Shown piece by piece: positions 16,990 through 27,000 of a stretch of DNA of 64,000 bases (position 1 is its first letter; each line of letters opens with the position of its first letter). Under the pieces are notes generated by a model. The model saw only the letters and a list, made by a program, of their open reading frames with translations. It searched no databases and had not been told where the DNA came from. A program made the translations under genes and the position numbers. Source of the stretch: JAJEEA01 sp965243615 (lineage in GTDB: Bacteria; Acidobacteriota; Vicinamibacteria; Vicinamibacterales; UBA8438); contig CBDEVO010000001.1 in NCBI GenBank assembly GCA_965243615.1, positions 1-64,000 on the forward strand. Direction: 5' to 3'.

Positions 16990-19391
16990 CTGGACTTCAT
17001 GAAGCCACCTCGCTACGGTGGCGGGCATGGAGATTCAGAGACAGGTTGGACGCAGCCTGCGGGGCGACCTCGCCCGGCTGCGCGAGGTGCTGGACGGGGC
17101 GGTAGCGCAGGGCGTTCAAGGGCTCGGGCAGGTCGCCGACCGCGTCTGTGAAGCGTTCGATTTCCGCGATGGACGCGGCCGGTGGCAGCGCGCGAGCTGC
17201 TCGGCGGCGTTGGCCGACCTCGAGGCGGCGGGCCACGTTTCTCTGCCTCGGGACCGGCCGTCCCGCGGCGGTGCGCGGGGGCCGCGTGTGTTTCCGCAGC
17301 CGGTGGCTCCTGCGGTTGACGTGCCGGCCACGGTCGGCGAGGTCCGGGACTTGGCGCTGGTGCGGGTGGAAACCGACGAGCAACGCCGAATCTGGAACAC
17401 GCTGATGGCGCATGAGCACCCGCGCGGCGCCGGACCGTTTGTCGGCCCTCAACTGCGCTATCTGGTAGGCTCGGCGCATGGTTGGCTGGGCGGGGTGGGA
17501 TTCGCCGCGAGTGCGCGGCGCCTGCGAGACCGCGACGCCTGGATCGGCTGGGACGACACGCGCCGACGCGCCCACCTGCACCGGGTGCTGGGCCTGTGCC
17601 GGTTGCTGGTGCGCCCCGGCGTCGCGTGCCGCAATCTGGCCTCTCACGTGTTGGGCCGGGCCGCCCGGGCGGTCGGTGACGACTGCGAGCGCCTCTACGG
17701 CTATCGGCCCTGGCTGCTGGAGACGTTCGTCGACGAGACCGCACAGACGGGGGCGAGCCTTCGGGCGGCGAACTGGGTCCGCGTGGGTGCGACCTGCGGG
17801 CGCGGGCGCCAGGACCGGACGCACGCGGCATCGGAAACGCGCAAGGGCGTGTATCTGTATGTGTTGGAGCCGGCGTGGCGCGACACCCTCCAGGCGCCCG
17901 CGCCGGGCGTGGCGTCGCTCGAGGTCGGCGACGGGCTCGACGCGGCATCCTGGGCGGACCACGAGTTCGGCGGGGCGCGGCTGGGGGACGCGCGGCTGAG
18001 CGCGCGCCTGGTGCTGAGCGCCCATCTGCTGGGCGAGTCCCCGCAGCGCGCCATGCCCGGGGCCGCGAACGGTACGAGAGCATCGGTGAAGGGACATTAC
18101 CGGCTGATCGACCAGCCCGCCGAGAGCGCGGTGACGGTCGAGAACATTCTCGCCCCCCATCGCGAGCGCACGCTGCGGCGGATGCGGGCGCATGACACGG
18201 TGCTTTGCATCCAGGACGGCACCCGCCTGAACTTCACCCGGCGGAGCCGGACCGAGGGGCTGGGAGTCATCGGCTCGAATCAGACCGGCGCCGTGGCCCG
18301 CGGCCTGGATCTGCAGACGACCTTGGCGGTCAATACGGACGGCGTGGCGCTGGGCGTCCTGCGCGCCGCGTTCGACGCGCCCGAGCCCCCGGCTCCGGAG
18401 GAGAAAGGCCGGCCGAAGCCGCGCAAGGAGCGGAAGTCGTTCCGTTGGGTGGAGGGGCTGCGCGACTGCGCGGAGGCGGCCGGGCGGTTGGGTGAGGAGA
18501 CCCGGGTCGTGTGCACGATGGACCGCGAGGCCGACTTCCTCGACCTGTTCGTCGAGCGCCGGGCGCACGCCCCGCAGGTCGACCTGCTGGTGCGGGCGAA
18601 GGTGGACCGCGTCCTCGGCCGGGAGAAGACGGCCGACGGGCACGTGGTCTCGCGCCGTCTGTTCGACGAGGTGCGCAACGCGCCGGCCCGCGGCGCCGCC
18701 ACAGTCGAGGTGGGACGGCTGAGCGCGCGGGTGAAGGCCAGCAAACAGCCCGCCAAGGCCGGCCGGGCCAAGCGCGACGCCGAGTTGACCCTGCGCTACC
18801 AGCCGGTGACGCTGCCGTGCCCCGGCGCCGAGCCGGTGGCGCTGTTCATCGTCCATGCGCGCGAGGAACACCCCCCGCCCGCGGTCAAGCCGCTGGAGTG
18901 GTTCCTGTTGACCACGCTGCGGGTGACCAGCGTCGATGACGCGATGCGTATTCTGAGCTGGTACGCCCTGCGCTGGCGCATCGAAGAGTACTTCCGGGTC
19001 CTCAAGTCCGGCTGCAAGGTGGAGGAGTTGCAGCACCACACGGCGGAGCGTCTCGAGCGGGCCATCGCCATCAAGATGGTCGTGGGGTGGCGAATCCAGT
19101 TGATGGTCCAGCTCGGGCGCGAGACCCCCGACCTGCCGCCGGACTTGCTGTTTTCCGACAGCGAGTTGCGCGTGCTCGCGGTCTTCGCCCGCTCCCGCAA
19201 CCTGCCGGCGCCGACGCCCCTTGGTGAAGCCGTCGGTCTGGTGGCCCGCCTCGGCGGCTGGCTCGGGCGCAAGCGCGACCCGCCCGGCGCGCAGCTCCTG
19301 TGGCATGGCTACACCCAGCTCGTCGCCATGACCTTCGCGTTCGAACTGCGGGACGAATTCGGATGACCTTGCACGCATTTACGAAGTCCAG
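16990..19391 (+). mobile_element. IS4-type insertion sequence with DruA-like transposase
   Basis: The left end CTGGACTTCATGAAGCC (from 16990) and the reverse complement of the right end, CTGGACTTCGTAAATGC (from 19391), form terminal inverted repeats sharing nine terminal bases and more beyond. The single transposase gene fills the space. No clear target-site duplication is visible, so the element may be old or inserted by another route. Confidence 0.8.
17027..19366 (+). CDS. Transposase: DUF4338 (DruA-like) domain fused to an IS4/Tn5-type DDE domain
   Basis: About 780 residues; a GTG nine bases upstream is an alternative start. Residues 1-290 match DUF4338, the domain of DruA from the Druantia defence system (GPFVGPQLRYLVGSAHGWLG, RRAHLHRVLGLCRLLVRPGV, CRNLASHVLGRAAR, YGYRPWLLETFVD). 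The rest is an IS4-type transposase: the Tn5-like entry ADHEFGGARLGDARLSARLV, first Asp in LCIQDGTRLNF, second Asp in CTMDREADFLDLF, and the Y-R-E-K signature YALRWRIEEYFRVLKSGCK. All catalytic residues appear intact, so the element may be active. The contribution of the DUF4338 part to transposition is unknown. Confidence 0.88.
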   Translation: MEIQRQVGRSLRGDLARLREVLDGAVAQGVQGLGQVADRVCEAFDFRDGRGRWQRASCSAALADLEAAGHVSLPRDRPSRGGARGPRVFPQPVAPAVDVPATVGEVRDLALVRVETDEQRRIWNTLMAHEHPRGAGPFVGPQLRYLVGSAHGWLGGVGFAASARRLRDRDAWIGWDDTRRRAHLHRVLGLCRLLVRPGVACRNLASHVLGRAARAVGDDCERLYGYRPWLLETFVDETAQTGASLRAANWVRVGATCGRGRQDRTHAASETRKGVYLYVLEPAWRDTLQAPAPGVASLEVGDGLDAASWADHEFGGARLGDARLSARLVLSAHLLGESPQRAMPGAANGTRASVKGHYRLIDQPAESAVTVENILAPHRERTLRRMRAHDTVLCIQDGTRLNFTRRSRTEGLGVIGSNQTGAVARGLDLQTTLAVNTDGVALGVLRAAFDAPEPPAPEEKGRPKPRKERKSFRWVEGLRDCAEAAGRLGEETRVVCTMDREADFLDLFVERRAHAPQVDLLVRAKVDRVLGREKTADGHVVSRRLFDEVRNAPARGAATVEVGRLSARVKASKQPAKAGRAKRDAELTLRYQPVTLPCPGAEPVALFIVHAREEHPPPAVKPLEWFLLTTLRVTSVDDAMRILSWYALRWRIEEYFRVLKSGCKVEELQHHTAERLERAIAIKMVVGWRIQLMVQLGRETPDLPPDLLFSDSELRVLAVFARSRNLPAPTPLGEAVGLVARLGGWLGRKRDPPGAQLLWHGYTQLVAMTFAFELRDEFG

Positions 19392-19532
19392 CCGGCGAGA
19401 TCCGGGGCAAGGGCAGGGCTAGCCTGGCTAGCCGGCTGGCCGCTTGGCTGAGACGACCTGCCCGACCGTCTGCCCGGTGCCGACGGTCGGGCCTGGGCGG
19501 GGCGGCGGGCACGCGGCCGCCACAGATGACTC

Positions 19533-19840
19533 CTACTCCGTGCGCAGCGCGACCAGCGGGTCCACCCGGCTCGCGCGCCGCGCCGGGGAACCACGCGGCG
19601 GCCGCGGCCATCGCAAGCAGCAAGAGCGACACCCCGTCCAGCGTCGCGGCGTCGAACGGGGCCACGTCGAAGAGCACGCCGGTGAGGGTCTGCGAGAACA
19701 GCAGCGACGCGAGCAGGCCGGCCGCGACGCCGCGCCCGGGAGGCCGACGGCGCCGAGCGTCTCGAAGAACCCCTCCGTGGCCCGCCACCCGTGGAGCTCC
19801 TCGGAGGTGTCGGTCCCCGTGAGGTCGACCGACCACGGTT
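19533..19840 (-). pseudogene. C-terminal remnant of an ADOP/MacB-type ABC permease
   Basis: The minus strand gives ATEGFFETLGAVGLPG. It then gives VAAGLLASLLFSQTLTGVLF and DVAPFDAATLDGVSLLLLAM. After a frameshift it gives PARRASRVDPLVALRTE and stop. The final motif is diagnostic for the last membrane helix and tail of the duplicated permeases abundant in Acidobacteriota. The rest of the gene is deleted, next to the IS4 element. Confidence 0.75.
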
Positions 19841-20465
19841 CGAGGGCTGCGATGTGTTCTGAACCCGTTCCCGACAGTCCAGAACCTCAATAAACCCCGG
19901 TTTTGTTGGGGAAAACGCGGTCCCACAGAGGACTTCCGGGGACCGAAAAGGACTCTCGGGGACAGAAACGGCTGGCAGTACTTCGCGCGAGTTCGTGGGC
20001 CATGATCCAGGCCAGAACCCTCCATCCCCGTCCCGTGCCAGTGCGAGTTGGGATGGCGCGGCTTCACGTTCACGTATCGGCTCATGCCTGCCCGTTCGGT
20101 CGAGGTTGTCGCGCCCACGCCTGTTCCATGCATCGTGGTTCTGCTCCGCGCGCATTGTCTCCCGCCGACCGGCTCGACACACGGCGCTGGTCCACCCCAA
20201 GGTGCTGCGCCGCCCGCCTGCGGGATCGGAACGGAACCCTCCCCCCCGTTGCCGCGGAAGGCGACCGCGGCGCCTCCGGCCGAGGGCATATGGGGGCAGA
20301 CCAGATGATGCCAACGTTCCGGAGCACCACGGCCGTGGACGCCGCCGCTCCCCATGGACGCAGCGTGCGTCCACAGGAGCCTGGAAGCCGCAAACACCGC
20401 AGTTTCCCACAGCACCCACCGCCATCATCATCCTCTCATCACGATCTCGACACAAGATCCGCGGC
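19841..20465. other. Intergenic stretch with a short tandem repeat
   Basis: At 19930-19969 a 20-bp unit occurs twice in tandem with 16 of 20 bases identical (core GGACT, CGGGGAC, GAAA). The rest has no convincing reading frame. Some open frames lead into the IS1-type remnant but lack protein character before about 20466. Confidence 0.4.
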
Positions 20466-21123
20466 GGGCGACGATCCTGAAGATGCTGGTCGAGGGGTCG
20501 TCGCTCCGCTCCATCTCTCGCGTCACCGATACCGCCGTCAACACCATCGTCAAGCTCCAGGCCGACGCCGGCCGGGCATGCGTCACGTTCCATGATGAGC
20601 ATGTCCGCGACGTGGCGTCGAGGCGCATCCAGGTTGATGAGGCGTGGGCGTTCGTCTACGCGAAGCAGAAGAACGTCCCGCTGGCGAAGGCCGCACCGGC
20701 CGACCACGCGGGCGATGCGTGGACGTGGACCGCGCTGGACGCCGACTCCAAGCTGATCGTCTCGTGGCACGTCGGTCCTCGGGACGCCGGCTCCGCCTAC
20801 ATGTTTCCTGGACGACCTCTCCGAGCGGCTGCGGGGCCGCGTGCAGCTCACATCGGACGGGCTCGGCGTCTACATCAACGCGGTCGAGGACGTGTTCGGC
20901 GCGGACGTGGACTTCGGCCGGCTCGTGAAGGTCTACAGCCAGCCGGGCGAGTCCGAACAGCGGCGGTACTCGCCGGCCCACTGCAAGGCCGCGCACCGCG
21001 TCCCGGTCAGCGGCGAGCCCGACACTGACTTCTTCAGCACGTCCTACGTCGAGCGTCAGAACCTCAACATGCGGATGAGCCTGCGCCGGTTCACCCGCCT
21101 GGCCAACGCCTCGATTTATCGCT
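20466..21123 (+). pseudogene. IS1-family transposase remnant
   Basis: RRATILKMLVEGSSLRSISR (helix-turn-helix), then RRIQVDEAWAFVYAKQKNV and DAWTWTALDADSKLIVSWHV, match IS1-type transposases. A one-base shift near 20805 moves to LDDLSERLRGRVQLTSDGLG, then FFSTSYVERQNLNMRM and SLRRFTRLANA. Both ends are missing. The sequence stops abruptly where the repeated palindromic element begins at about 21125. Not functional. Confidence 0.8.
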
Positions 21124-21127
21124 GGAT

Positions 21128-21400
21128 GCTGATCCAAACGGTGGTAACCATCGACTTGATCCAAATACCACGTCCAGTGCGACCCTGATATCACGCCCCT
21201 GAACGTTAAGTTGCTGAAAAATAGGCCCTTAACACACGACCACCACACAGTTTGGATCACGGCCCAGATGGTAGACAACACCTGAGCGACCCCGCTACGT
21301 ACTACTCTTTCTGATCCAGAGCGTGAAACCAAGGTGTCACTTCTGGATCAGCACTGCGGGGTCGCTCAGGCTGGACTTGTCCGCTCCGCGGAAGTGTGGA
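21128..21400 (+). repeat. Nested-palindrome element, copy 1 (TGATCCA variant)
   Basis: TGATCCAA boxes at 21130 and 21157 and the reverse TTGGATCA at 21252. An outer inverted repeat CCTGAGCGACCCCGC (21281-21295) pairs with GCGGGGTCGCTCAGG (21356-21370). It encloses CTGATCCAG (21311-21319) and CTGGATCAG (21343-21351). Other copies are at 28040, 48962 and 58742. All boxes in this copy have T where the others have C. Confidence 0.85.
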
Positions 21401-21614
21401 GAACGTGGTTGACCCGGACGACCGGCATCAGGTCGAGGCGCTCATGGTGCGCTGACGCCACAACGTCCCGGGGCACAAGTGGAAGCGTCTCGCGATGCGC
21501 ATGGGCCGGAACGGCGGCCGCCCTGCGCGTTTTGATCTCGCTCCCTTCGGTTCCACGGGGAGGGGCCTTCCCGCGGGGGCGGCGTGGCGAGGAGCGGTCC
21601 ATGCCGCCCGCGTG

Positions 21615-24600
21615 CTACCGGCCCGGTGAGAGCACGCCGATCCGGCCGCCGACGAGGAAGCGCCGGCCGTAGGCTGACTGGCTCAGCGAGCCGAACCACG
21701 CCAGCAGCCCGCCGCGAGGCAGCCGCATGCCATACTCGCCCCGCGCGTCCAGGGCCCACGCATCGCCCGTCGGCTCCGACAGGTAGCGCTGGTAGACCTG
21801 TTCCTGCCACAGCGTGCCGCCGGCGGTGGCCGCGTCGCCCCAGCGCGGCGACACCGACAGCGACAGACCCTCCCGGTCCCGGTCGCCCCCGGAGATCGTC
21901 ACCCCCACGCCCCGCTCGCGGTAGCCCGCCGCCGAGTGCAGCACGAGCAGGCGGCCCTGCGCGTCCACCCGCAGCCAGCCGTGCGCGAGCCGCATCCCGC
22001 CCGCCACCTCGACGCCGACCCCCGTCTGGCCCGCGCCGCCGTCGCGCCGCAGGTGCAGCTCGCCGAACGGCAGGAGCGACAGGTCGTCGTCCCAGCGCAG
22101 CAGCCGCGACGCTTCCGCCCCCGCCCGCATCTGGTGGACCGCCGCCGCCTGCCCGTCCACACTCTCTTCGCCCGTGTCGGTTCGAAGTTGCGCCCAGGCC
22201 GCGTCGGCCATCACCACGAAGTCGACGCCGCGCACTGGGTCGAGCTCCTGCCGCATCTCGGCAAGCCCCAGCCGCAGGCCCAGGTCGCCGGTCCCCACGC
22301 GGCCCGACTCCTGCCTGTTCTCGGCCGAGCCCCAGCCACCGCCCGCCGCCGCCCAAACCGAGTTCCGCCTGTAGGACCACTGCGCGTAGGGATAGACTGT
22401 CGTCAGCTTCGTCGACAGCGCACCGCGCGCCGAGCCGGCGCGCCAGTCTCCCCCGCCGGTGCTGCGCGAGACCGCCACCCCTGCCAGCCAGTGTTCCGAC
22501 AGCGTCGTGTCCACCCCCACGTAGCCCGTCCGCACGTCGCCCTCGTAACCCGCCGCCGACGGCGACCCCGCGAACGTCTGGACGTCAGCCTGCCCCCACA
22601 CCTGCCAGCGTTCGCCCAGACCCGTCTCGCCGGCCGTCTCCTCCTCGCCGCCGCCCAGCGCCAACTGGAACGCCGAGCCCGCAAGCGGGTCCATCCCCAC
22701 CCCGAAACCGCCGAAGGCGTCGGAGCCGCCCGCACCCACGCCCGGCGCGAAGCTGGCCGCGCCCAGCCCGCCCGGCGCGAAGCCGCTCAGGCCCACGCCC
22801 GGCGCGAAGCCGCCCGCACCCAAGCCGCCGGGGCCGGGCGGCATCGCGGTGGGCCCGCCTCCCATACCCGCCACGTGGTGGACGGCCCCATGCCCCGGGT
22901 CGGGCCCGGCGAGCCCGCCGCCGTAGCCGCCTGCGCCCACCGCCCAGCCCGCCAGCAACTGCGCCGCCGCCGACTGCGCCGATACCTTGTCCAGAGACGC
23001 CGAACGGCCGAGTACCGTCAGCCGCGAGCCGTCGTCCGACGCCGCCACATGCCGCGCCAGCGTCATCCGCACACTCGCCAGGTGGGACCGCGCCATCGCG
23101 GCCAGGGTGTCCCCCAACACGGCCCGCACCATCTGGTCGCTCACCCCCACCTTGAACACTTGCGCCGCCGTCGCCCCGTCCGGGTCCGCCGCCGTCACCG
23201 TCACCACGGCCGACCCCTTCGCCACCGGCGTCAGCGTCACCAGCGCCCCCGCCACCGCCACCGCCACCACGTCCGCGTCCGACGACGACGCGCGGTACGT
23301 CAGCGCGTGCCCGTCGATGTCCTCGAAGTAGGCCGACGCGTCCACGGTCGATGCGCTCCCGGCCTCGTCGAGGGTCTGGTCCGAAATCACACCCGACATC
23401 GTCGGCGCGTCGTTCTGCTGCACGACCGTCACCGACACGGTCGCCGTCGCCGTCGCGCCGTGCAGGTCCGCCGCCACGTAGGTGAACCGGTCCGGTCCGT
23501 GGTAGTCCGCCGCCGGCTTGTAGACCACCCCGCCCGCTCCGCCCGATACCGCTCGCGCCGTCCCGTGCGCCGGCGCCAAGACCGACTCCACCCGCAGCGG
23601 GTCGCCGTTCGGGTCCATGTCGTTGGACAACACGTCGATCACCACCTGGCCGTCCTCGATCGTCACGGCCACGTCGTCCACCGCGACCGGCGGCGAGTTC
23701 GTGTTCACCACATCGACCACCACCCGCGCCAGCGCCGCCGCACCGTGCGGGTCGCGGGCGTGCACCGTCAACTCGTACCGGTTCGGCGGCGTCTCGTAGT
23801 CCTCGCCCGCCCCCACGTAGGTCACCGCGCCGTCCCGCGCCCCCACCGCGAAGCGCCCTCCGCCGCCCGACACCAGCGAGTATGTCACCTCGTCGCCGTC
23901 CGGGTCCCTCGCCTCGACGGTTCCCAGCGCCACCGGCCGGCGGCGGCCGTCCTCGTTCTCCCGGAGCGCGAAGCGGTAGGTCGGCGCGTCGAACATCGGC
24001 GGTGCGTTCCCGACCTCGACGGCGCACTCGGCCGAAGCCGTGGCGCTCCATCCGTCGGTGACCGTCACCCGGAACGTGACCCGCCCCGTCGCGGCGGGCG
24101 CCCGCCACCGCGCGGTCGCCTGGTTCGTCGGGCCCGTGAAGCGCCCCCCCGACGCCCTCCAGGCATATTCCAGTCCGTCGCCGTCCGGGTCCGACGCCGA
24201 TGCCACCAACTGCAACTCGTCGCCCGGGCCCACCTTGCCCGTGCCGCACGACACCGAAACCGTCGGCGAACGGTTCGTCGATGGCGTGTCGTCATCCGCA
24301 ATCGTCACCAGCACGGCGTTCGGGTCGCCGCGCGTCACCGACGACGGCAGGTTGCCGAGCGCCACGGTGAATGTCTCGTCGTCCCGGTCGGCATCGTGGT
24401 TCGCCGCTATACTGCCGGCGCCGGTGGTCGAGCCGGCGGTGATGGTGATGGACGGCAGCGCGCCGTAGTCGCCCGCCTCGGCGGTGACCGGCGTCAGCGT
24501 CAGCGGGATGGTCACCGCATCTGGCAGGACGGCCGAGAGTTGCGCCGTCACCGTCACCGACGAGCCCTCGGCGATCGGATTCGGCGCCGCCGACAGCGAC

Positions 24601-26384
24601 ACCGTCGTGCCCGCGCCGCCAACGCCGTCGTCGTCCGTGATCGTCACCACCACCGCGCTCGGGCGGCCTGGCGCCACCGAAGAGGGCAGGTCGCCGAGCT
24701 GCACGAGGAACGTCTCGTCGTCCTCGTCGGCATCGTGGTTCGCCGCTATCGTGCCGGTGCCGGTGGTCGAGCCGGGGGTGATGGTGATGGACGACAACGC
24801 GCCGTAATCGCCCGCTTCGGCGGTGACCGCCGTCAGCGTCAGCGGGATAATCACCGCGTCGGGCAGGACGGCGGAGAGCCGCGCCGTCACCGTCACCGAT
24901 GAGCCCTCCGTCACCGGATTGGGCATGGCCGACAGCGACACCGTCGTGCCCGCGCCATCAACGCCGTCGTCGTCCGTGATCGTCACCTGCACCGCGGGTG
25001 GGTTTCCGGGCGTCACCGAGGACGGCAGATTGCCCAGCATCACCCAGAAGTCCTCGTCGTCCTGGTCGGCATCGTGGTTCGCCGCTATCGTGCCGGTGCC
25101 GGTGGTCGAGCCGGCGGGGATGGTGATGGACGACAACGCGCCGTAGTCGCCCGCCTCGGCGGCGCCCGCCGTCAGCGTCAGCGGAATGGTCACATTTCTC
25201 GACAGGGCGGCGGATAGCCGCGCCGTCACCGTCACCGACGAGCCCTCGGTGACCGGGTTCGGCGCGGCCGACAGCGACACCGTTGTGCCGGCGCCACCAC
25301 CGCCGTCGCCGTCCGTGATCGTCACCACCACCGCGCTCGGGCTGCCTGGCGCCACCGAAGAGGGCAGCAGGTTGCCGAGCTGCACGAGGAACGTCTCGTC
25401 GTCCTGGTCGGCGTCATCGTTCGTCGCTATCGTGCCGGTGCCGGTAGTCGAGCCGGCGGTGATGGTGATGGACGACAACGCGCCGTAGTCGCCCGCCTCG
25501 GCGGCGCCCGCCGTCAGCGTCAGCGGGATGGTCACATTTCTCGACAGGGCGGCGGATAGCCGTGCCGTCACCGTCACCGACGAGCCCTCGGTGACCGGGT
25601 TCGGCGCGGCCGACAGCGACACCGTGGGCGTCGTCGGCGTGCCGTCGTCGTCGTCCGTGATCGTCACCACCACCGCGCTCGGGGTGCCTCGCTCCACCGA
25701 GGAAGGCAGGTTGCCGAGCGCCACGACGAACGTCTCGTCGTCCTGGTCGGCGTCATCGTTCGTCGCTATCGTGCCGGTGCCGGTGGTCGAGCCGGCGGTG
25801 ATGGTGATGGACGGCGGCGCGCCGTAGTCGCCCGCCTCGGCCGAATCCGCCGTCAGCGTCAGCGGGATGGCCACATCGCTCGACAGGGCGGCGGATAGCC
25901 GTGCCGTCACCGTCACCGACGAGCCTTCGGTGACCGGGTTCGGCGCGGCCGACAGCGACACCGAGGGCGATGGGCCGTCGTCGTCCGCGATCGTCACCAC
26001 CACCGCGCTCGGGGTACCTCGCTCCACCGAGGAAGGCAGGTTGCCAAGCGCCACGACGAACGTCTCGTCGTCCTCGTCGGCGTCATCGTTCGTCGCTATC
26101 GTGCCGGTGCCGGTGGTCGAGCCGGCGGTGATGGTGATGGACGGCGGCGCGCCGTAGTCGTCGGTTTCGGCAGTGTCCGCCGTCAGCGTCAGCGGGATGG
26201 CCACATCGCTCGACAGGGCGGCGGATAGTCGTGCCGTCACCGTCACCGGCGAGCCCTCGGTGACCGGGTTCGGCGCGGCCGACAGCGACACCGAGGGCGA
26301 TGGGCCGTCGTCATCCGCGATCGTCACCACCACCGCGCTCGGGGTGCCTCGCTCCACCGAGGAAGGCAGGTTGCCAAGCGCCAC
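21615..26384 (-). CDS. Calx-beta repeat / cadherin-like / autotransporter-type surface protein, main (C-terminal) part
   Basis: 1589 residues, the downstream part of a gene whose 5' part is at 26513-27655. In order: six full Calx-beta units of roughly 110 residues (SLSAAPNPVTEGSSVTVTAR, then SITITAGSTTGTGTIATNDD) and a PKD/Ig-like unit (VSCGTGKVGPGDELQLVASA). Next come a cadherin unit (FALRENEDGRRRP), a cadherin-like unit (AVDDVAVTIEDGQVVIDVLS) and another (MSGVISDQTLDEAGS). Then a Gly-rich linker with four FAPG motifs, and a C-terminal region resembling an autotransporter beta-barrel (VYPYAQWSYRRNSVWAAAGG). The barrel stops at LVGGRIGVLSPGR without the usual aromatic last strand, so it may be truncated. 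Likely an outer-membrane adhesin. Confidence 0.8.
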   Translation of the reverse strand: MALGNLPSSVERGTPSAVVVTIADDDGPSPSVSLSAAPNPVTEGSPVTVTARLSAALSSDVAIPLTLTADTAETDDYGAPPSITITAGSTTGTGTIATNDDADEDDETFVVALGNLPSSVERGTPSAVVVTIADDDGPSPSVSLSAAPNPVTEGSSVTVTARLSAALSSDVAIPLTLTADSAEAGDYGAPPSITITAGSTTGTGTIATNDDADQDDETFVVALGNLPSSVERGTPSAVVVTITDDDDGTPTTPTVSLSAAPNPVTEGSSVTVTARLSAALSRNVTIPLTLTAGAAEAGDYGALSSITITAGSTTGTGTIATNDDADQDDETFLVQLGNLLPSSVAPGSPSAVVVTITDGDGGGGAGTTVSLSAAPNPVTEGSSVTVTARLSAALSRNVTIPLTLTAGAAEAGDYGALSSITIPAGSTTGTGTIAANHDADQDDEDFWVMLGNLPSSVTPGNPPAVQVTITDDDGVDGAGTTVSLSAMPNPVTEGSSVTVTARLSAVLPDAVIIPLTLTAVTAEAGDYGALSSITITPGSTTGTGTIAANHDADEDDETFLVQLGDLPSSVAPGRPSAVVVTITDDDGVGGAGTTVSLSAAPNPIAEGSSVTVTAQLSAVLPDAVTIPLTLTPVTAEAGDYGALPSITITAGSTTGAGSIAANHDADRDDETFTVALGNLPSSVTRGDPNAVLVTIADDDTPSTNRSPTVSVSCGTGKVGPGDELQLVASASDPDGDGLEYAWRASGGRFTGPTNQATARWRAPAATGRVTFRVTVTDGWSATASAECAVEVGNAPPMFDAPTYRFALRENEDGRRRPVALGTVEARDPDGDEVTYSLVSGGGGRFAVGARDGAVTYVGAGEDYETPPNRYELTVHARDPHGAAALARVVVDVVNTNSPPVAVDDVAVTIEDGQVVIDVLSNDMDPNGDPLRVESVLAPAHGTARAVSGGAGGVVYKPAADYHGPDRFTYVAADLHGATATATVSVTVVQQNDAPTMSGVISDQTLDEAGSASTVDASAYFEDIDGHALTYRASSSDADVVAVAVAGALVTLTPVAKGSAVVTVTAADPDGATAAQVFKVGVSDQMVRAVLGDTLAAMARSHLASVRMTLARHVAASDDGSRLTVLGRSASLDKVSAQSAAAQLLAGWAVGAGGYGGGLAGPDPGHGAVHHVAGMGGGPTAMPPGPGGLGAGGFAPGVGLSGFAPGGLGAASFAPGVGAGGSDAFGGFGVGMDPLAGSAFQLALGGGEEETAGETGLGERWQVWGQADVQTFAGSPSAAGYEGDVRTGYVGVDTTLSEHWLAGVAVSRSTGGGDWRAGSARGALSTKLTTVYPYAQWSYRRNSVWAAAGGGWGSAENRQESGRVGTGDLGLRLGLAEMRQELDPVRGVDFVVMADAAWAQLRTDTGEESVDGQAAAVHQMRAGAEASRLLRWDDDLSLLPFGELHLRRDGGAGQTGVGVEVAGGMRLAHGWLRVDAQGRLLVLHSAAGYRERGVGVTISGGDRDREGLSLSVSPRWGDAATAGGTLWQEQVYQRYLSEPTGDAWALDARGEYGMRLPRGGLLAWFGSLSQSAYGRRFLVGGRIGVLSPGR

Positions 26385-27000
26385 GACGAACGTCTCGTCG
26401 TCCTCGTCGGCGTCATCGTTCGTCGCTATCGTGCCGGCGCCGGTGGTCGAGCCGGCGGTGATGGTGATGGACGGCGGCGCGCCGTAGTCGCCCGCCTCGG
26501 CCGAATCCGCCGTCAGCGCAGCGGCCGATGCGCCTCGGCCGAATCCGCCGTCAGCGTCAGCGGGATGGCCACATCGCTCGACAGGGCGGCGGATAGCCGT
26601 GCCGTCACCGTCACCGACGAGCCTTCGGTGACCGGGTTCGGCGCGGCCGACAGCGACACACTAGGGGCCGGGGCGTCGCCGTCCGTGATCGTCACTTGCA
26701 CAGAGTTCGTTGCACCTGCCAACACCGAAGACGGCAGGCTGCCGAGGGCTACGGTGAACGTCTCGTCGTCCTGGTCGGCGTCGTCGGTCGTCGTTATCGT
26801 ACCCGTGCCGCTGGTGAGACCGGAGTCGATGGTGATGGACGCCAAGGCGCCGTAGTCGCCGGTCTCGGCGGTACCCGCCGTCAGCGTCAGCGGGATGATC
26901 ACCCGGTCCCGCACCGGGATATTGGTTCGCGCCCTCACCTCCACCGTCGAGCCCTCGGTGACCGGGTTCGGTCGAACCGACAGCGACACTACTGGCACGA
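24290..27000 (-). repeat. Tandem array of eight Calx-beta coding repeats
   Basis: Imperfect direct repeats with a period of about 300-345 bp. They are easiest to follow by the recurring GATGGTGATGGAC and GAGCCCTCGGTGACCGG segments. The central copies are nearly identical at DNA level, which favours slippage or recombination. The duplicated segment that breaks the gene lies inside this array. Confidence 0.85.

Noticed and set aside
16997..19378. 793-codon minus-strand open frame opposite the transposase
   Set aside because: The plus strand has intact DDE and DUF4338 motifs within terminal inverted repeats.
21936..24902. 988-codon plus-strand open frame
   Set aside because: Shadow of the Calx-beta protein: the translation is almost only Arg, His and Pro and has no domain.
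24290..27000. Regular repeats considered as a CRISPR-like or satellite array
   Set aside because: The period is 300-345 bp, the unit is open in one frame and encodes Calx-beta domains, and no spacer-type uniqueness exists.
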